Part shown: piece after piece, positions 25,601-37,700 of the stretch
Layout of the letters: every line of letters begins with the position of its first letter
Numbering within the stretch: position 1 is the first letter of the stretch
Assembly (NCBI RefSeq): GCF_900324465.2
Contig: NC_046623.1
Coordinates: forward strand, 12,987,721-13,051,720
Length of the DNA: 64,000 bases
Origin: Anabas testudineus
Taxonomy: Eukaryota; Chordata; Actinopteri; Anabantiformes; Anabantidae
Reading direction: 5' to 3'
The notes under the pieces: generated by a model
What the model was told of the DNA's origin: nothing
Seen by the model: only the letters and a program-made list of their open reading frames with translations
Databases searched by the model: none
Made by a program: the position numbers and the translations under genes

Positions 25601-27846
25601 TCTGGTCTACTTCTTCCAGAACAAAGCACCCAAGCGCATCATTGAGAGGACACTGCTAGAACAGTTTACTGACCGCAACCTGAGCTTTGATGAGAGGTAA
25701 ACGTAGATAAGAGATAATTGGGTATTTGATGAATCGCAGACATTAATCAAACATCAGTCACTTAAACCAAAGTATTAGGTTTCAATTAGATTTTGTCTGA
25801 TGGATTGTTTATGTACAATGTGTGCACAACTTTACTCACAGTAGCAGCACTTAATAGATTTAGCAGAGAAACAGCACACTATACAGCATGCATAGTATGC
25901 CCTCTAGTGTCCATAGCTCAGATCCGCAGCTTGGTGTGGATAATGCATGATGATCAGTCCAGTTGTACTCTCTTCATATTTCCTTTATGTACATGCAGGG
26001 CCATTAGTATCATGAGGGAAGCCAGAGCCAAGCTGCGCCTCATCAAGCCCCAAGACATGGACATGGATGAATACATGGTACCGTGACTTAAGTGTTAAAT
26101 GCAATGACTTATGAATGTTTTACCCACAGGAAACAAGTGGGTTTTCAGTAGACAAAGAAATAAAAAGTGCGTAATGGCTTGATCGGCTGTCAGATGTCCA
26201 TCTAGTGTAGTATTAAGCTGTCTGCAGTAATACAACCACATTATTACATGGTTGTCTAAGCTTTAGGAAAGAGGTTTTAATACACTTCAGTATGTAAATC
26301 CCTAATCTGACAAGTGTTTTTGGGTCTGCCTGGTTGGAGATCCAGCAGCGAGTATGTAAACCCAATGTCAACTTGTCTCATTGGAGTGAAAACTATGTAG
26401 CTTCCAGCATCACATATCTGTTTGAGTGACAGGGAGCTTGAAACTGCTTCTTAATGACGATAAGTGATTTAAAAATAAATACATTTAATTAATCAATAAC
26501 CTAATTGTTAAAAAATATGCTATAATTATCATAATAATCTATAATTATGTCAACAAATTCCATTAATTGACCTTAATAACTACTGTGATTTTTTAGAAAA
26601 TATAAGTGTTGCCACAAAGAGCAAGTAAACTGATTGTTTGATGCTTGTTCTGTGTGCTCTTTCACAGCAGTGGCACGATGACTACAGGCTGTTCAGGACT
26701 GTGTTTGTCTACCTGCTGACTGGACTCGAGCACTACCAGCATGGGAAGTAGGTGTTGGTCACTACTACAGCATGTGTCCGATCAGTTTAACTTGTGAAAA
26801 TGGTGTTTCTCACAGAATATTGGTACTGCGTATTTGTAGGAGAATGAAACTTTAACTGGTGCCTTGTTTGTTTGCTGCAGGATTCGCGAGGCACTGATCT
26901 ACCTGGCTCATGCGTACGAGACCAATGATGGCCTGCTGAGGAATGGAGAGAAACGGGGAGTGGACAAGTCTCTTATTGCACTTTACAGGAGAAAATGCCT
27001 CACTGTGAGTAAGGAATCATTATTACAGTACATTACTGTGAAGGTTTGATGTTACTGGAAAAACCACAGAGTTTAATCCTCCTGTATAAACAATACAAAG
27101 TAATGTACCGTATCTAATTTACTCAGTGTGAAGCAATTGAAGTTAGTGTGCATCTATAAGTGTCATTTTAATTTTCTTCTCCGTCCGTCTCCTCTTTCCA
27201 ACATAGGCGTTGAATGAAAGAGCATCGCGGCTGTTTTGCAGTGGTGAGGAGAGCAAGGTGGAGGAGGGCGTTGCCATCATGGACGAGGCTGTCATCCCCT
27301 GCCTTCACCTAATGAGCCGCGACACGGCTTTATCCCTGGAAGACCGGGATGCCATGGAGAGCATCCGCAGCCACTGGTGCTGCTGCCTGGGCCAAGACAT
27401 GGATGGTGAGATTCTGTTTATTAGCACATCATTTATCTACTGATTTTAAATCTTCTTAAGTCACGTTTGTGGAGCTCCATCTCTCTTTTTGTAAATAATT
27501 AACCAGCATTTTGATTACTGGTATTTACTAGTATTTATTATGTTAAACCATTAATATTAAATTTAAAAAAGCCAAACTTTAAATTTTAACCTAGATGGAA
27601 CTAACACTAACTTACTTACTAACTATAACTAACTGTAAACTTCAACTCTAAAATGACCCTCTGTGTTCAGACTCATTGCAGGTAAAGCTGGGCGAGTTTC
27701 TGCCCAGGGTTCTGGACGGTTCAGCTGACACTGTAGTGCTTAAAGACCCTCCCAAAGTCCATGTCCACCAGGCCCACGACCTGTGCAGTCGCCTGGCCGC
27801 TGTCATGGAGTCTATCCACAACGCCTCGATAGTCATAGTCAAATAA
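13692..27846 (+). CDS. usp28: ubiquitin carboxyl-terminal hydrolase 28
   Basis: Cysteine protease that removes ubiquitin; in mammals it acts in the DNA-damage response and stabilises MYC in the nucleus. Exons: 13692..13736, 15476..15553, 16147..16267, 16869..16956, 17220..17382, 19469..19555, 19662..19799, 19956..20026, 20120..20196, 20283..20431, 20540..20667, 20799..20894, 20974..21153, 21490..21701, 22223..22293, 22415..22643, 22732..23067, 23330..23463, 24382..24660, 24837..24932, 25518..25696, 25999..26077, 26668..26747, 26881..27004, 27207..27405, 27671..27846. All phases agree, giving 1204 residues against about 1077 in human. Parts in order: UBA-like region (about 20-55), UIM (86-99, [14 protein letters not shown]), USP Cys-box with catalytic C158 ([11 protein letters not shown]), coiled-coil insertion in the USP fold (exon 12), His-box with H587 (AGHYWAYIY), a long acidic linker (exons 17-19), and the USP28 C-terminal domain ending SIVIVK. 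Some mid-protein stretches resemble USP25 (YKPFTQ, ETGQ), but the C-terminus and the htr3b neighbour fix it as usp28. Confidence 0.96.
14306..14323. repeat. (GT)n microsatellite
   Basis: Short GT run in usp28 intron 1. Confidence 0.9.
14521..14559. repeat. compound (GT)n-(GA)n microsatellite
   Basis: GT run, interrupted once by TTT, passing into a GA run; usp28 intron 1. Confidence 0.92.
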
Positions 27847-30800
27847 AGTCCTGAAGAAAACCACCAAACAACCTCCTTGACGGTGCATTCTGCCTTCAAG
27901 CAACATGGCTGACTGAGTGTTCTGTGCTAACAGACTGTGGGGTGGACATAGCATGTAGTTTTGAACAAGCCAAATGACGTAGGTTACTGTATCTACTGGT
28001 TTGGCATTTCACGAGGATATCATGGATAGATGTTTTAACATTGCAAGCTACAAGGACTCATTAGTGGTACTGTAGATAGGGGTATAGCTGTCACCACATG
28101 CATACATGGCCTTTAAAAAAACATTGCTGCAAAACATTTTAAGTTTAAGTTCCCATAGAGCTTTATGTCATGTGACTGGCATCCACCACCATGAGCCACC
28201 TCCACCAGCTGAAAAAATACACAACATAGAAATCATAATGCCTGAAAACAGTAGGTAGCAGCCCACTGAAATGTTTCTCCTATGACCACAGAAATAACTA
28301 ATGTAAAGTAAAGTAATGCAGTTACTCTCTGCACTGATCTTAACCACCTACTTTTCTGTGTTGCACCCAATGGCCAATCAATTATTCGTGAAATCAACTT
28401 GCTGAACATGAAATCAGTTGAGCAAAATCTAAGATTAGTGTGTTTTACTCACAGGTAAATTTGTTAGCTGAAAATACTGGCAACAGCTGGACAGTCACTC
28501 AGCTCTGCAGAGGCTGACTGGATTGGTAGGATTGTGTTGCAAAGCAGTTTGAAAGCACAATGAGGCCTTTACACAGGGCTATAAAAAAACACTAGACATC
28601 GATTTGCACAATAATAAACATTGTTTATTTGCCTTTTTAAATATGTTTTATATGACTTTACTTATATTTTTCCAAAACAGTTGCTGAACACTTTTAACTT
28701 CAGACAAAGCGAGACAAATATATATCCACAGAACTATTACATATAAAATATTAAAGGAGGCATTCTATACAACATTTTAAAAGGAGCAAGCCTTCTTTGT
28801 GTGATGGTTTTTTATAAACCATGTAAACCCTCTGAAAAGAAACACTCAAATCTTTTTTTTTCTGGTGTCCCAGATGCACAGAATCAGGAATGAATCCTCT
28901 GAATTAGGATTTTCACAACAGCAACATGGAGCTACTGTAACAGCCATTTCTGGCTGCTGCAGCCACACTGCTTTTTCACATTGTACTCTGTGATAATACA
29001 AAATAAATGTTTAAATACTCTCTGTATACTCCTTCTTAGTTGGACTCTCCATTAAATGCATGATGTCATTAAGAGAAATATAGAACAATTCCAGCCTTGT
29101 ACTGAAGCAAGTACGACCCCTTAGAACCCGACAGTTAATTTTATTCTTTCACAGATTAGCCCACAGCTTGATTAACCTTGGTTCTTGCTTGTTTCACGGG
29201 CCATTTGTTATCTGCAATTCAGGAATTATGTGATATTTTCATGGCTTCAACTAATCTTATCACATTCTCAGAAGCCCCTTTTATCTTTACACAGTTGTTC
29301 TAAGGTGACAGGTATTGTTACTGTTCCATCTGCAGACCATTATTTGAAGGATGTGCAGGCATACACTCGATCATATTTTGCAATAATATGCACACAACAC
29401 TGTTTACAGTAGCCATGGGTCACCGTTATGTTTACACTAAGTTAAAAAGTGTTACCATTGTTATCATTTTGAGTACAGAACCATGACCGACAATATCCTG
29501 GGGATATTTTGAACACAAAACATCCCAGTGGAGTTAAACAAAGCTCTGTTGTTAAGTTCAGTGTACATAAAAGGGTTGCATGCTGCTTTTTTGAGTCAAA
29601 TGATGGCAAAAACATTTATTAGCACACAACATATAAATACCTGCAGGTAGTTGTGGTTGCACTGTGAGTCATAAAAATTTAGAAAGTGAGTGGCATCAAC
29701 ATGACTGTTTATAAAAATAGGCTACAAGCCTCTTCGCATTAATGAGTCATTGGTAAAGGATGGTGTTTCCCTCAGATGTAGTAACAAATACTTTTTGAAT
29801 CCTCTTTTACACCAGTGTCTCTACGTAATTAAATGGAGTCCATTTACATTGACATTTAGTTATTTAAAATGTCCTTTTATCCAAAGCAACTTACAAGTGA
29901 GGTACAAAGAAACCAATATAGTTAAGTCAGTGAGAAGACATTGAAAGCAAAGTGGAGAAAAAATGCTTCAGTTTCATCAGATATAAGTGCTGCATAAGAA
30001 AGAACAGAGTTTTTTTTAACATATAAAAAGCTGTGAAGGAGTAGTTGCAAAACAGTAAGACAGCGAAAGAGGCTTAATTTCAGTGAGTGCTATAATAAAG
30101 TAACATTAGGGGCAAATAAAACATGCTCAATTTAGAATTATACAGGCTATTTCTTTTAATTCTGTAGGATAGTGTATCTTATGCTTGCTAAGGTCCTTTG
30201 ACACCTAACCTGTGTAGTATTACAGTGTGGGGAATTTTTATTGTCCATTTTATTGGAAAAAAATCACTAACCTTCAGGGCCTACTATCAATTTTCTGCAT
30301 GAATGGCCACTGCACAGTATATCACTAGCACACCATCTGCAGGCAAAATAAACTATATGGGATTGGTAATGGTGAGGGCTCTTATTTAATGTATGTAGTA
30401 TTTAAGAAAATCTAATGTAGAATCATTTAAATAAGTTTCAAGTTTAAAACTGTGTAATTATGGTATGTGGGTACCTTACTGTACTAGTATGTGATTAGGT
30501 ACTCTAAATTCACCCCTTGCCATATAATAAGCATTAAATTATTCTGCTCTGGGATTTTGTAGCAGCCAGTAGTCCAGGAAATACTGCATGAATAACAAAG
30601 GATTTGAAGGAACCTACTGTGTTAGACAATTCTGAATGCAAATGTCATTCAGCCAGTCCAGAAAGTGAAATTAAAAAGAGGCTGGTTTCAACAACCAGTG
30701 ATCCAGCAGATGCCTCTAAATTCACTATGGAAGTCAACCTTTGCAGGTTGACCCTGACATTAACATTAGTGCAAATCTGACCAGATCTTGAACATGCTGT

Positions 30801-31099
30801 GTGTTCAAAACAACCTAAAGTGGGATCAGAACTTTAAGTGATTGTAAATGAAGAGTGGCTAAAAATGCATACAACTCTCTGGAATTTGTTGTGCTTTTAC
30901 TTTGAAGGCAACACGCCCAACCGGAAGTGGTTCATATTCAGTTCTTGTTGCCTTTCGCGGATCCGAGGGAGCCGAAAAACCGACACTCATACCTGCTGGA
31001 CTTTAGTAACGGGGTTGAAAGCTGTTTTTCTGGTTCTCTAAGTATGGCAGTGAGCTGTAGACTTATTTCAGACCCTGGCTGGACTGTTGCAAGAGAAAG
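27847..31099. other. intergenic: usp28 3' side to orai2 upstream
   Basis: No gene seen. The first kilobase probably includes the usp28 3' UTR; AATAAA hexamers occur at 27842-27847 (overlapping the stop codon) and 29002-29007. A degraded interspersed repeat lies at 29839-29904 and ETS-type promoter motifs lie near the right end. Confidence 0.5.
29839..29904. repeat. degraded copy of a common teleost interspersed repeat
   Basis: Contains the segment CTTTTATCCAAAGCAACTTA preceded by a CATTTACATT...CATTTAGTTATTT stretch. This resembles a motif I remember as widespread in fish genomes (typically TTTATCCAAAGCGACTTAC). I do not assign a family; no target-site duplications are visible. Confidence 0.5.
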
Positions 31100-31136
31100 G
31101 ATGTTTTGTTGCTAACCGCAACGAAGAGCGGAAGTG
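30921..31136 (+). promoter_or_regulatory. two ETS-type motifs upstream of orai2
   Basis: CCGGAAGTG at 30921-30929 and GCGGAAGTG at 31128-31136, same orientation, about 200 bases apart. Such GGAAGTG cores (ETS/GABP family) are frequent near transcription starts of TATA-less genes. They lie just before the non-coding first exon of orai2. Confidence 0.45.
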
Positions 31137-31255
31137 GCTCAGCCAAAACACGGAGTGGTCCAGACGCCGCTGATTTATTGTCTTGTGCATCGTGGAGAGA
31201 AGATCTTCTTGAAGTTTGTAACAGAAATCAACTCAAAAGGCACTTCGGCAGACAG
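31100..31255 (+). other. orai2: putative non-coding first exon of orai2 (left end approximate)
   Basis: A good splice donor (ACAG then GTAAGATA) follows 31255, and the coding exon starts after a clean acceptor at 33100, five bases before the ATG. A 5' UTR exon here is therefore likely. No ATG lies in 31120-31255. The transcription start is not determined. Confidence 0.55.
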
Positions 31256-33105
31256 GTAAGATAAAAATGTGGTCCAACTAAACCACAGACTGGTAACTTT
31301 AGGTCAGTAATCATGTTGGAAAGCTAACTAAGTTAGCTAGCTGGAGGAGTCGGTGTCCGACGTTGGCTGAATATTTTGACACTTTAATTAATGTTTCTCT
31401 TCATAACTCTGGCGAATGAAAATAATTTGATTCAAATGTATTCAACAGTATTTTTCACATGTGTGTTAGTAATTTTATCTTCCGGCTAGACAGCAGCGTG
31501 ATGGACTACTTGCGTTAGCTTTGTGTTAGCCAAACTCGGTAAAGCTGCTAACTTACAACTTCTAAATATAACGATGCTCATCTGCTGAACTAACAACCCC
31601 GAAGAGAGAGGGGATCAGAGGCGGTGTGCACGACTGTGTGTGCCTGATTTCTCGAATTTGTGCTTGTAATCCCTCAATTGAACGTAGCTCGCATCTGTTT
31701 AAGAGCTAAAACAACGACAACTTGTTGGTGTGTAGTTTATTTTTGTAAAACTGCAGGATTATACTGTGATGGTCACGTCACGATGTGGAGGATGGCTCCT
31801 CAGATTGACTTGTTGCAGTTTAGTTTTGATAGTTAATGTGTTTGTACAAATTCAGGAAACTGGTGGTAAAGTCTTATAGGTAGGTATAGTTAAATAGAAG
31901 GTGGGCAAGCTAAGCTGAAATGCCATAACCTCTCTTATGCTGTCAAATCCCTGACTACACCGGTGATTTTCTGATTTAAATGATTAGTTGATTAGTTTTA
32001 CCCTGACCCTATGGGTTGGAACAGCCTCTTTACATTTTTACTAATGAAACCCACCTGCAGGAAGTGTCTTCTATGGCCTTTCAGTTAAACCCAAAAATAT
32101 TGAAGTGAGACAACTGGTTATTGTGCATTTAAGAGGTTTTAAACCTCAACCATTCTAGGTCATCTTTATTTTGAAGCACGACAGTCATCAAACAACAAGT
32201 AATCATCAAAACAGTTTGACTGCTTGTCAAACTACCTCCAGTAGTGTCTTGGCACTAAACCAATGACCTGTTCACCAATCAGTGCACCAACATTAGCACC
32301 TAGTATAATGCATATTAAAACATGTAGCTGCTGCATAGCATCAACTTTTTCATTTCTCAATTCTGTCACTTACAGGTTGACGCTATAGTTTCTAACTACA
32401 ACATTCTCTATTACAATTGTTATGTTTTTTTAATTCGTTTTTGATTTACATTTCCAAATCGTTGAAAATTGTGAGCAAACAGGAACTGTCAGTATTGTTG
32501 CTTTATTGTTAAAACTACTGATAATTATACTTGAGCTTCCTCATACTTTATTTAACTCCTATGGCTGTTTGCCAACAACATGTTGGAGCAAAACATGACT
32601 TTGATGAGCTCATATGGCCCCAAGATCACTCTGGGTTGTGGGAATGTTTGTGGCTTCCCCTTTAAAGGGCACAGTTTTGTTGAACATGAATGGAAGCTTA
32701 TCATTATTTCTGCAGTTGTTGTTTTTGCATACAGTTGCACTGTAGAGAAATTGCATGTGTGGATGGTGCTTTGCATGAAGTTTTATGGTATCCTACATTG
32801 TACCGTGTTTTCCTGTTGAGTTGTGTGTGTTTGTATAAAACCCCTTCAGGGATGGGAGATGGCAAACTATCTGTGCTGTGGTATGAGCCATCGGTTCATG
32901 CTATGTACTGTACTGTAAACATTAAATCAAACATGTAATAGCTTTACTCAGTAATGATGGGACTTTCAGGCTACAGTACAAGCATAATTGGGACTCCCAT
33001 TAAAAGTACACACATTATGTATTCAGTTGAATTATTGTGTTTTTTTACAACGTTCGTTCACAGTATTTTATTAAACGTTCTGTTTTCTTATCTTCACTAG
33101 GTGCC

Positions 33106-34790
33106 ATGAGCAGTGAGCTGAACGTGCCCATGGGCTCCCCAGCCCCAGGGGTCTCTGAGCGGGCTCCAGACGGTGGGGGGATGGATTACAGGGACTGGGT
33201 GCGGCGAAGTTACTTGGAACTGGTCAGCTCCAACCATCATTCGGTGCAGGCCCTGTCCTGGAGGAAACTCTACCTGAGCCGGGCCAAACTGAAGGCCTCA
33301 AGCAGAACCTCTGCACTGCTTTCTGGCTTTGCAATGGTGAGTTTATTCACATTTATGTCTAATATCAGTACAAAGGACCTTCTTAAAGTTCCTAGCTGTT
33401 GGTTATTAATATTTGATCATATTACAGAGTTTTTAGTAGATGTTTCATTTTTTGTTTCCACGTAACTGGGGGTTTCTTTTTTCATTTTAGATAATTAAAT
33501 ACACTGCAGTTACTTGTATGCAAAATGGAACTGTGGTTGTGGGCAGAAGCTGGATGTTTCCTGTTTGTGCCACAGTGTTTATCTGTTGTACATTTTAAAT
33601 ATGTTGGAAACAGCCACTGTGGTTTTCTGACTTTTAAATAGTGACCTCTTTCAGTTAGTGTCCGTGTTATGTTCGTTAGTCTGCAATAGATACAATACCC
33701 ACTGGCCTCAAAATTATTTCAACTAAAAAATGAAATCTCCAGCAACAGTTGCAGATTATCAAACAACTTCATTATTAGTCCAGTGAGTTTTGACTTGTGG
33801 TGCTGACAGATGAAACCCGACAGAGATGTGAACGAGGCATGGAGCAAATTTAGAACACCCCATTTTTTGAGGAAAGAAATATATAAATATATAATATTAA
33901 TATATAATATATAAATAAAGTCACCCAACACTGACCCAGAACCAGAGAATGGTTAAACTGCTGATTGTTTATCAGATTTCTCCACAGTCTAGTCTTTAGC
34001 TACCTTTACTGATAGCTGAAGTATAAATAACATTTTGAGCTCTGTGATTTGATGATTCTTATAGAAATTTGCCTTTTTCAGATGACTTCTCCCTGATATT
34101 TCCTTGTGTCTGTGTTTTTGATACCTCTGATTTTTAGTGACCAGTGTACTGTAACTCTTACATCAGTGTCACAAAATATAATACAATGTTCACATAGTAA
34201 CCTGAAAATTTGGAATTACTCATGAATAACTATTTTACTGTTTACCAAAGGTGGCCATGGTGGAGGTGCAGCTGGAGATGCAGTACAGTTACCCTCGGGT
34301 GCTCCTCATTGCCTTCAGTGTGTGCACCACCGTGCTGGTGGCGGTGCACCTCTTTGCTCTGCTGATCAGCACCTGCATCCTGCCCAACGTGGAGGCCGTC
34401 AGCAACATCCACAACCTCAACTCCGTCAGCGAGTCGCCCCACGAGCGCATGCACTACTACATTGAGCTGGCCTGGGGTTTTTCAACAGCTCTGGGTATCC
34501 TGTTGTTTTTAGTAGAGGTGATGCTCCTCTGCTGGATCAAGTTCTTGCCTTTAGACAAAAACCCCACACCTGTACCCACCACACCTTTACCACAAGACAT
34601 CGGCTGGCAGGCTGCATTGGCCTCCACCATCATCATGGCCCCGGTGGGGGTGATTTTTGTGGTGTTCACCATACACTTTTACCGCTCGCTGGTGCGTCAC
34701 AAGACGGAGCGACACCACCAGGAGATTGAAGAACTGCACAAGATTAAAGTGCAGCTGGATGGCCAAGAGCGGGGCCTCCTGACTGTGTGA
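33106..34790 (+). CDS. orai2: ORAI calcium release-activated calcium channel subunit 2
   Basis: Pore subunit of plasma-membrane CRAC channels, gated by STIM proteins after ER calcium depletion. Coding exons 33106..33336 and 34251..34790 give 256 residues (human ORAI2 254), nearly identical to human in the core. The N-terminal segment [14 protein letters not shown] is followed by the ETON-like region [20 protein letters not shown], whose R67 corresponds to ORAI1 R91. TM1 holds the selectivity-filter glutamate E82 (MVEVQLE), equivalent to ORAI1 E106. TM2 to TM4 follow, then a C-terminal coiled coil ([15 protein letters not shown]), the STIM-binding helix. The short N-terminus without the proline-rich stretch of ORAI1 and the ending support ORAI2. 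The intron splits GFAM from VAMVE. Tail to tail with bckdk; next to lrwd1/alkbh4 as in human 7q22. Confidence 0.97.
33881..33918. repeat. AT-rich low-complexity tract
   Basis: Alternating ATATA/TAATAT in the orai2 coding intron; able to fold on itself but otherwise unremarkable. Confidence 0.8.
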
Positions 34791-37700
34791 CAACATGATG
34801 TCAGATTGAGAAGCGTCTTTCTATCCCATATTTATCGGTTCATTTTCTTTCTCTGACATTTGTTCCGGTCATTGTTATTGTCTCGCTTGAACTCACAAGC
34901 AGTGAGCTTTAAAGCTCCTCCTTTTGCAGCACAAATCGCAGACACGCGTCAGACTGCTAATTTATTCTTAAGGTAAAGTTGCGTTGCAGAATTTGTGCAG
35001 AGACCTTGTCTGTGCTTTAGAGCTGTACTGGTCAAAACTAGTGTAAAGGTTTACAGAAAAAGGGCTATTATGTTAAATGTGCCATTTTATTTCATTTTTT
35101 GTATTTTCATGCTATGGTTGGGTTCTGATAGTGCTTCTTGTAATAGGTTGGTAAATTATTTGTGTGACCTCTTTAGCCACTGCTGGCCTTAATTTTTGCC
35201 AGAATTAAGCCAATGAGCAGTTAATACCACAAGTAACCTGCCCTAATGATTGATTATTGTGCCCTTTGGAAGCTGGTGTCTGCTCAGCCAAAGATTATTT
35301 AGGGAGACGAGTAATCAGATCCTCCAGTTACTGGAAGTGTCACTAAATGAGTGCCAAAGTAAGTTTTACGGATTCAGTATGTTAGATAAAAATTTCAGAA
35401 ATCAGAAATTCAAATGTACATACTAATGTAAACAGGGTTTGGTGTCACTGTTTTGTTTTTGTTTTTTACATTTAAAACATTGCGTCTTTGTGCAAATAGC
35501 TTCTGTTGTCTTTTACGAAGACCACAGAACCTGCGCAAAAGGTGTCAAACCAGTCAGTCCTGCATAATGATGCTGCTAATAGCGCTTAACTGTGAATGTG
35601 TTACTGTCCAAATATAGTTCTGCCTTACAGGATTATTGCCTTTTATGAACTGCTGTTTAGCTAAAGGCCATAACACAAGCAAACCTTTTCCTGGAGACGT
35701 AGTTAAGTGTGACACACTGAACTGGACCAAGGCCCAGAGAGCTGGAGAAACAGTCCAAATAGTGAAGAGTATGACATGAGGATTGACAACAATTACAGTA
35801 GATGTATTCAGTGTGATCTCCAGTGTATATAATACTCCCAACAAGTGCAGGTTAACTGAAAGATGAGATCAGAGGACAGTATGTTACTGAAAGGAAACTG
35901 TACCAGCTTAATCACATTCCAAATAAGATGACCAAAGTATTGCTCTGTTGTTCGATTATTGCTTCTCAAAACAAAAAGTGCACTGTAGTTTAGCTGTACA
36001 GTGAGTGACTGCCAGGGTTCTTATCAAAGACTGTGTGGCTCTGTGTTGTTTGTGAATGTGTGCTTCTTAAATTAATACTGCAGAGGTCAAGGAAAAATAA
36101 AATCACAGCTACAAACTTCAAAAATAAAAACGTATTTAAGTTCTCACTGTGTCTGTTGTGTCTAATCATTCAAAAGCTGGACATGCCAAACTGGACACCT
36201 TATTTTTGTGGGAGAACAAGTAGCTGTGTTAACACAACCATAGGTCAATTGTAGCTTTCTACATCATCACATGGATTTGAAATAAATAATCTAAATGGGC
36301 TTTAAGTGGCAGCTTTGATTTAAAGGTTTGATCAAAGCTAGTAGATCACAATATCACAAACATAAGGAAAAGGGGACATGTCCCCTGGGAAAGGAGAGAG
36401 TGGGTGAAGTAACTTACCAAATAGGACGGGCATTTGCCACCAGGAGATTACTCAGGTAATGGAGTTCGTAGGGAAGGACATGAAGCCTCTTCAAGAAAAG
36501 ACAAACACTGAGTGAGAGAGTATATGGAGCTGCAGAGAACATGGTAAATAATACAGCATAGAGGGAACTTAAAAAATATATTTAAAAAAAACATATATTT
36601 GCTTGGTTTCTTGTATGATTCAGACCTAAAAGTCAAATAACAATGAACTGAGATGTTTAAGTTTAAAGCAGCTACCCTTTGCGTTGGCAACAAATTTGCA
36701 TGTTTTTGCTTATCTCTGTACCAGTTTCACGTTTTTTTCCAGCTCTTTTAACAGAGTGCCCATCTCAGCTGGTTTTAGGCCGGATGATGGTGGAGGCCAG
36801 GTGATGTGATGAAGATCCCCACGCTCTTTCTAGGCCAGATGAGGTGCGCTTGGGTCATCGTCCTGTTGACAAACAGTGTCAGCAGCGAAGCACCCCCACC
36901 ACTTCGTCCATGCAGATCCACTCACTCTTCTTTGCAACTCAGTGGTGCAGAAACAAACCTCAAAGACAGTCCACACACTTACACACAGCACATTTTCAAT
37001 GACATAAGACTGATAGGTGGGATCACACCTCCTCTCTGTCTCCTTTACATCTTCATATTTGACTAATTGCAGGACAACAGCTCGGTGACGACAGAGCTAA
37101 TCTGAAAATGACCCTTTTTCCTTGTTAATCACTCTGCTTACTGTTACTGCACCAACTTCTCTGATCTCTACAAATGCAAACAATGCAGACAAACACAGAC
37201 TGAAGTTTAGGTAGGGTCCCTTTACCTTTTGTTTCCCCCCCTTCTGTTCCCTTGGCCCCTGTGAAACCTCTGCACGTCCCTGCAGCTCAGTGACTGATTG
37301 ATCACACCTGTGACAGAACAGCAACAAACAAAAAACTAAAAAGTATACAGGTGCACATCATGCTCTTTTGGAAGATAAGTGTTATAAGGAGGAAAATATC
37401 TGCTCTTTTCACAGGTTTTTAGTTTTATTCTGCAGAAAGCCACGTTCAAACAGGTCTACGCTTCAATCTGTGCGCTGGTTCTGTTTACTTCTTTTACTAA
37501 TTCGTCTAAAAGATCAATTTACTCACATATCTCGTTTGTCTGGTGATGTCTTCTAGTCCATTTTATCCAACTTTCATCCGGAGGCCGTCTCCACCGTCCT
37601 GACGTGACTCGTGGTGCATTCGCTGTCACATGGCTCAAAGCTGGATGTGGGGAGTTCAAGTGCATCCGGTTTTTTGAGTTTGGTTCGAAGTTGAGAGGCA

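Noticed and set aside
27842-27847. AATAAA overlapping the usp28 stop codon as the true poly(A) signal
   Set aside because: It is formed by AAA-TAA-A of the coding end; use would leave almost no 3' UTR, and later hexamers exist.
31256-33100. Additional orai2 coding exon
   Set aside because: The protein already begins with the family's MSSELNVP start and the acceptor lies five bases before the ATG; frames in the intron show no ORAI similarity.
36806-37066. 86-codon open frame between orai2 and bckdk
   Set aside because: Low-complexity composition, no homology recognised, no splice or promoter context.
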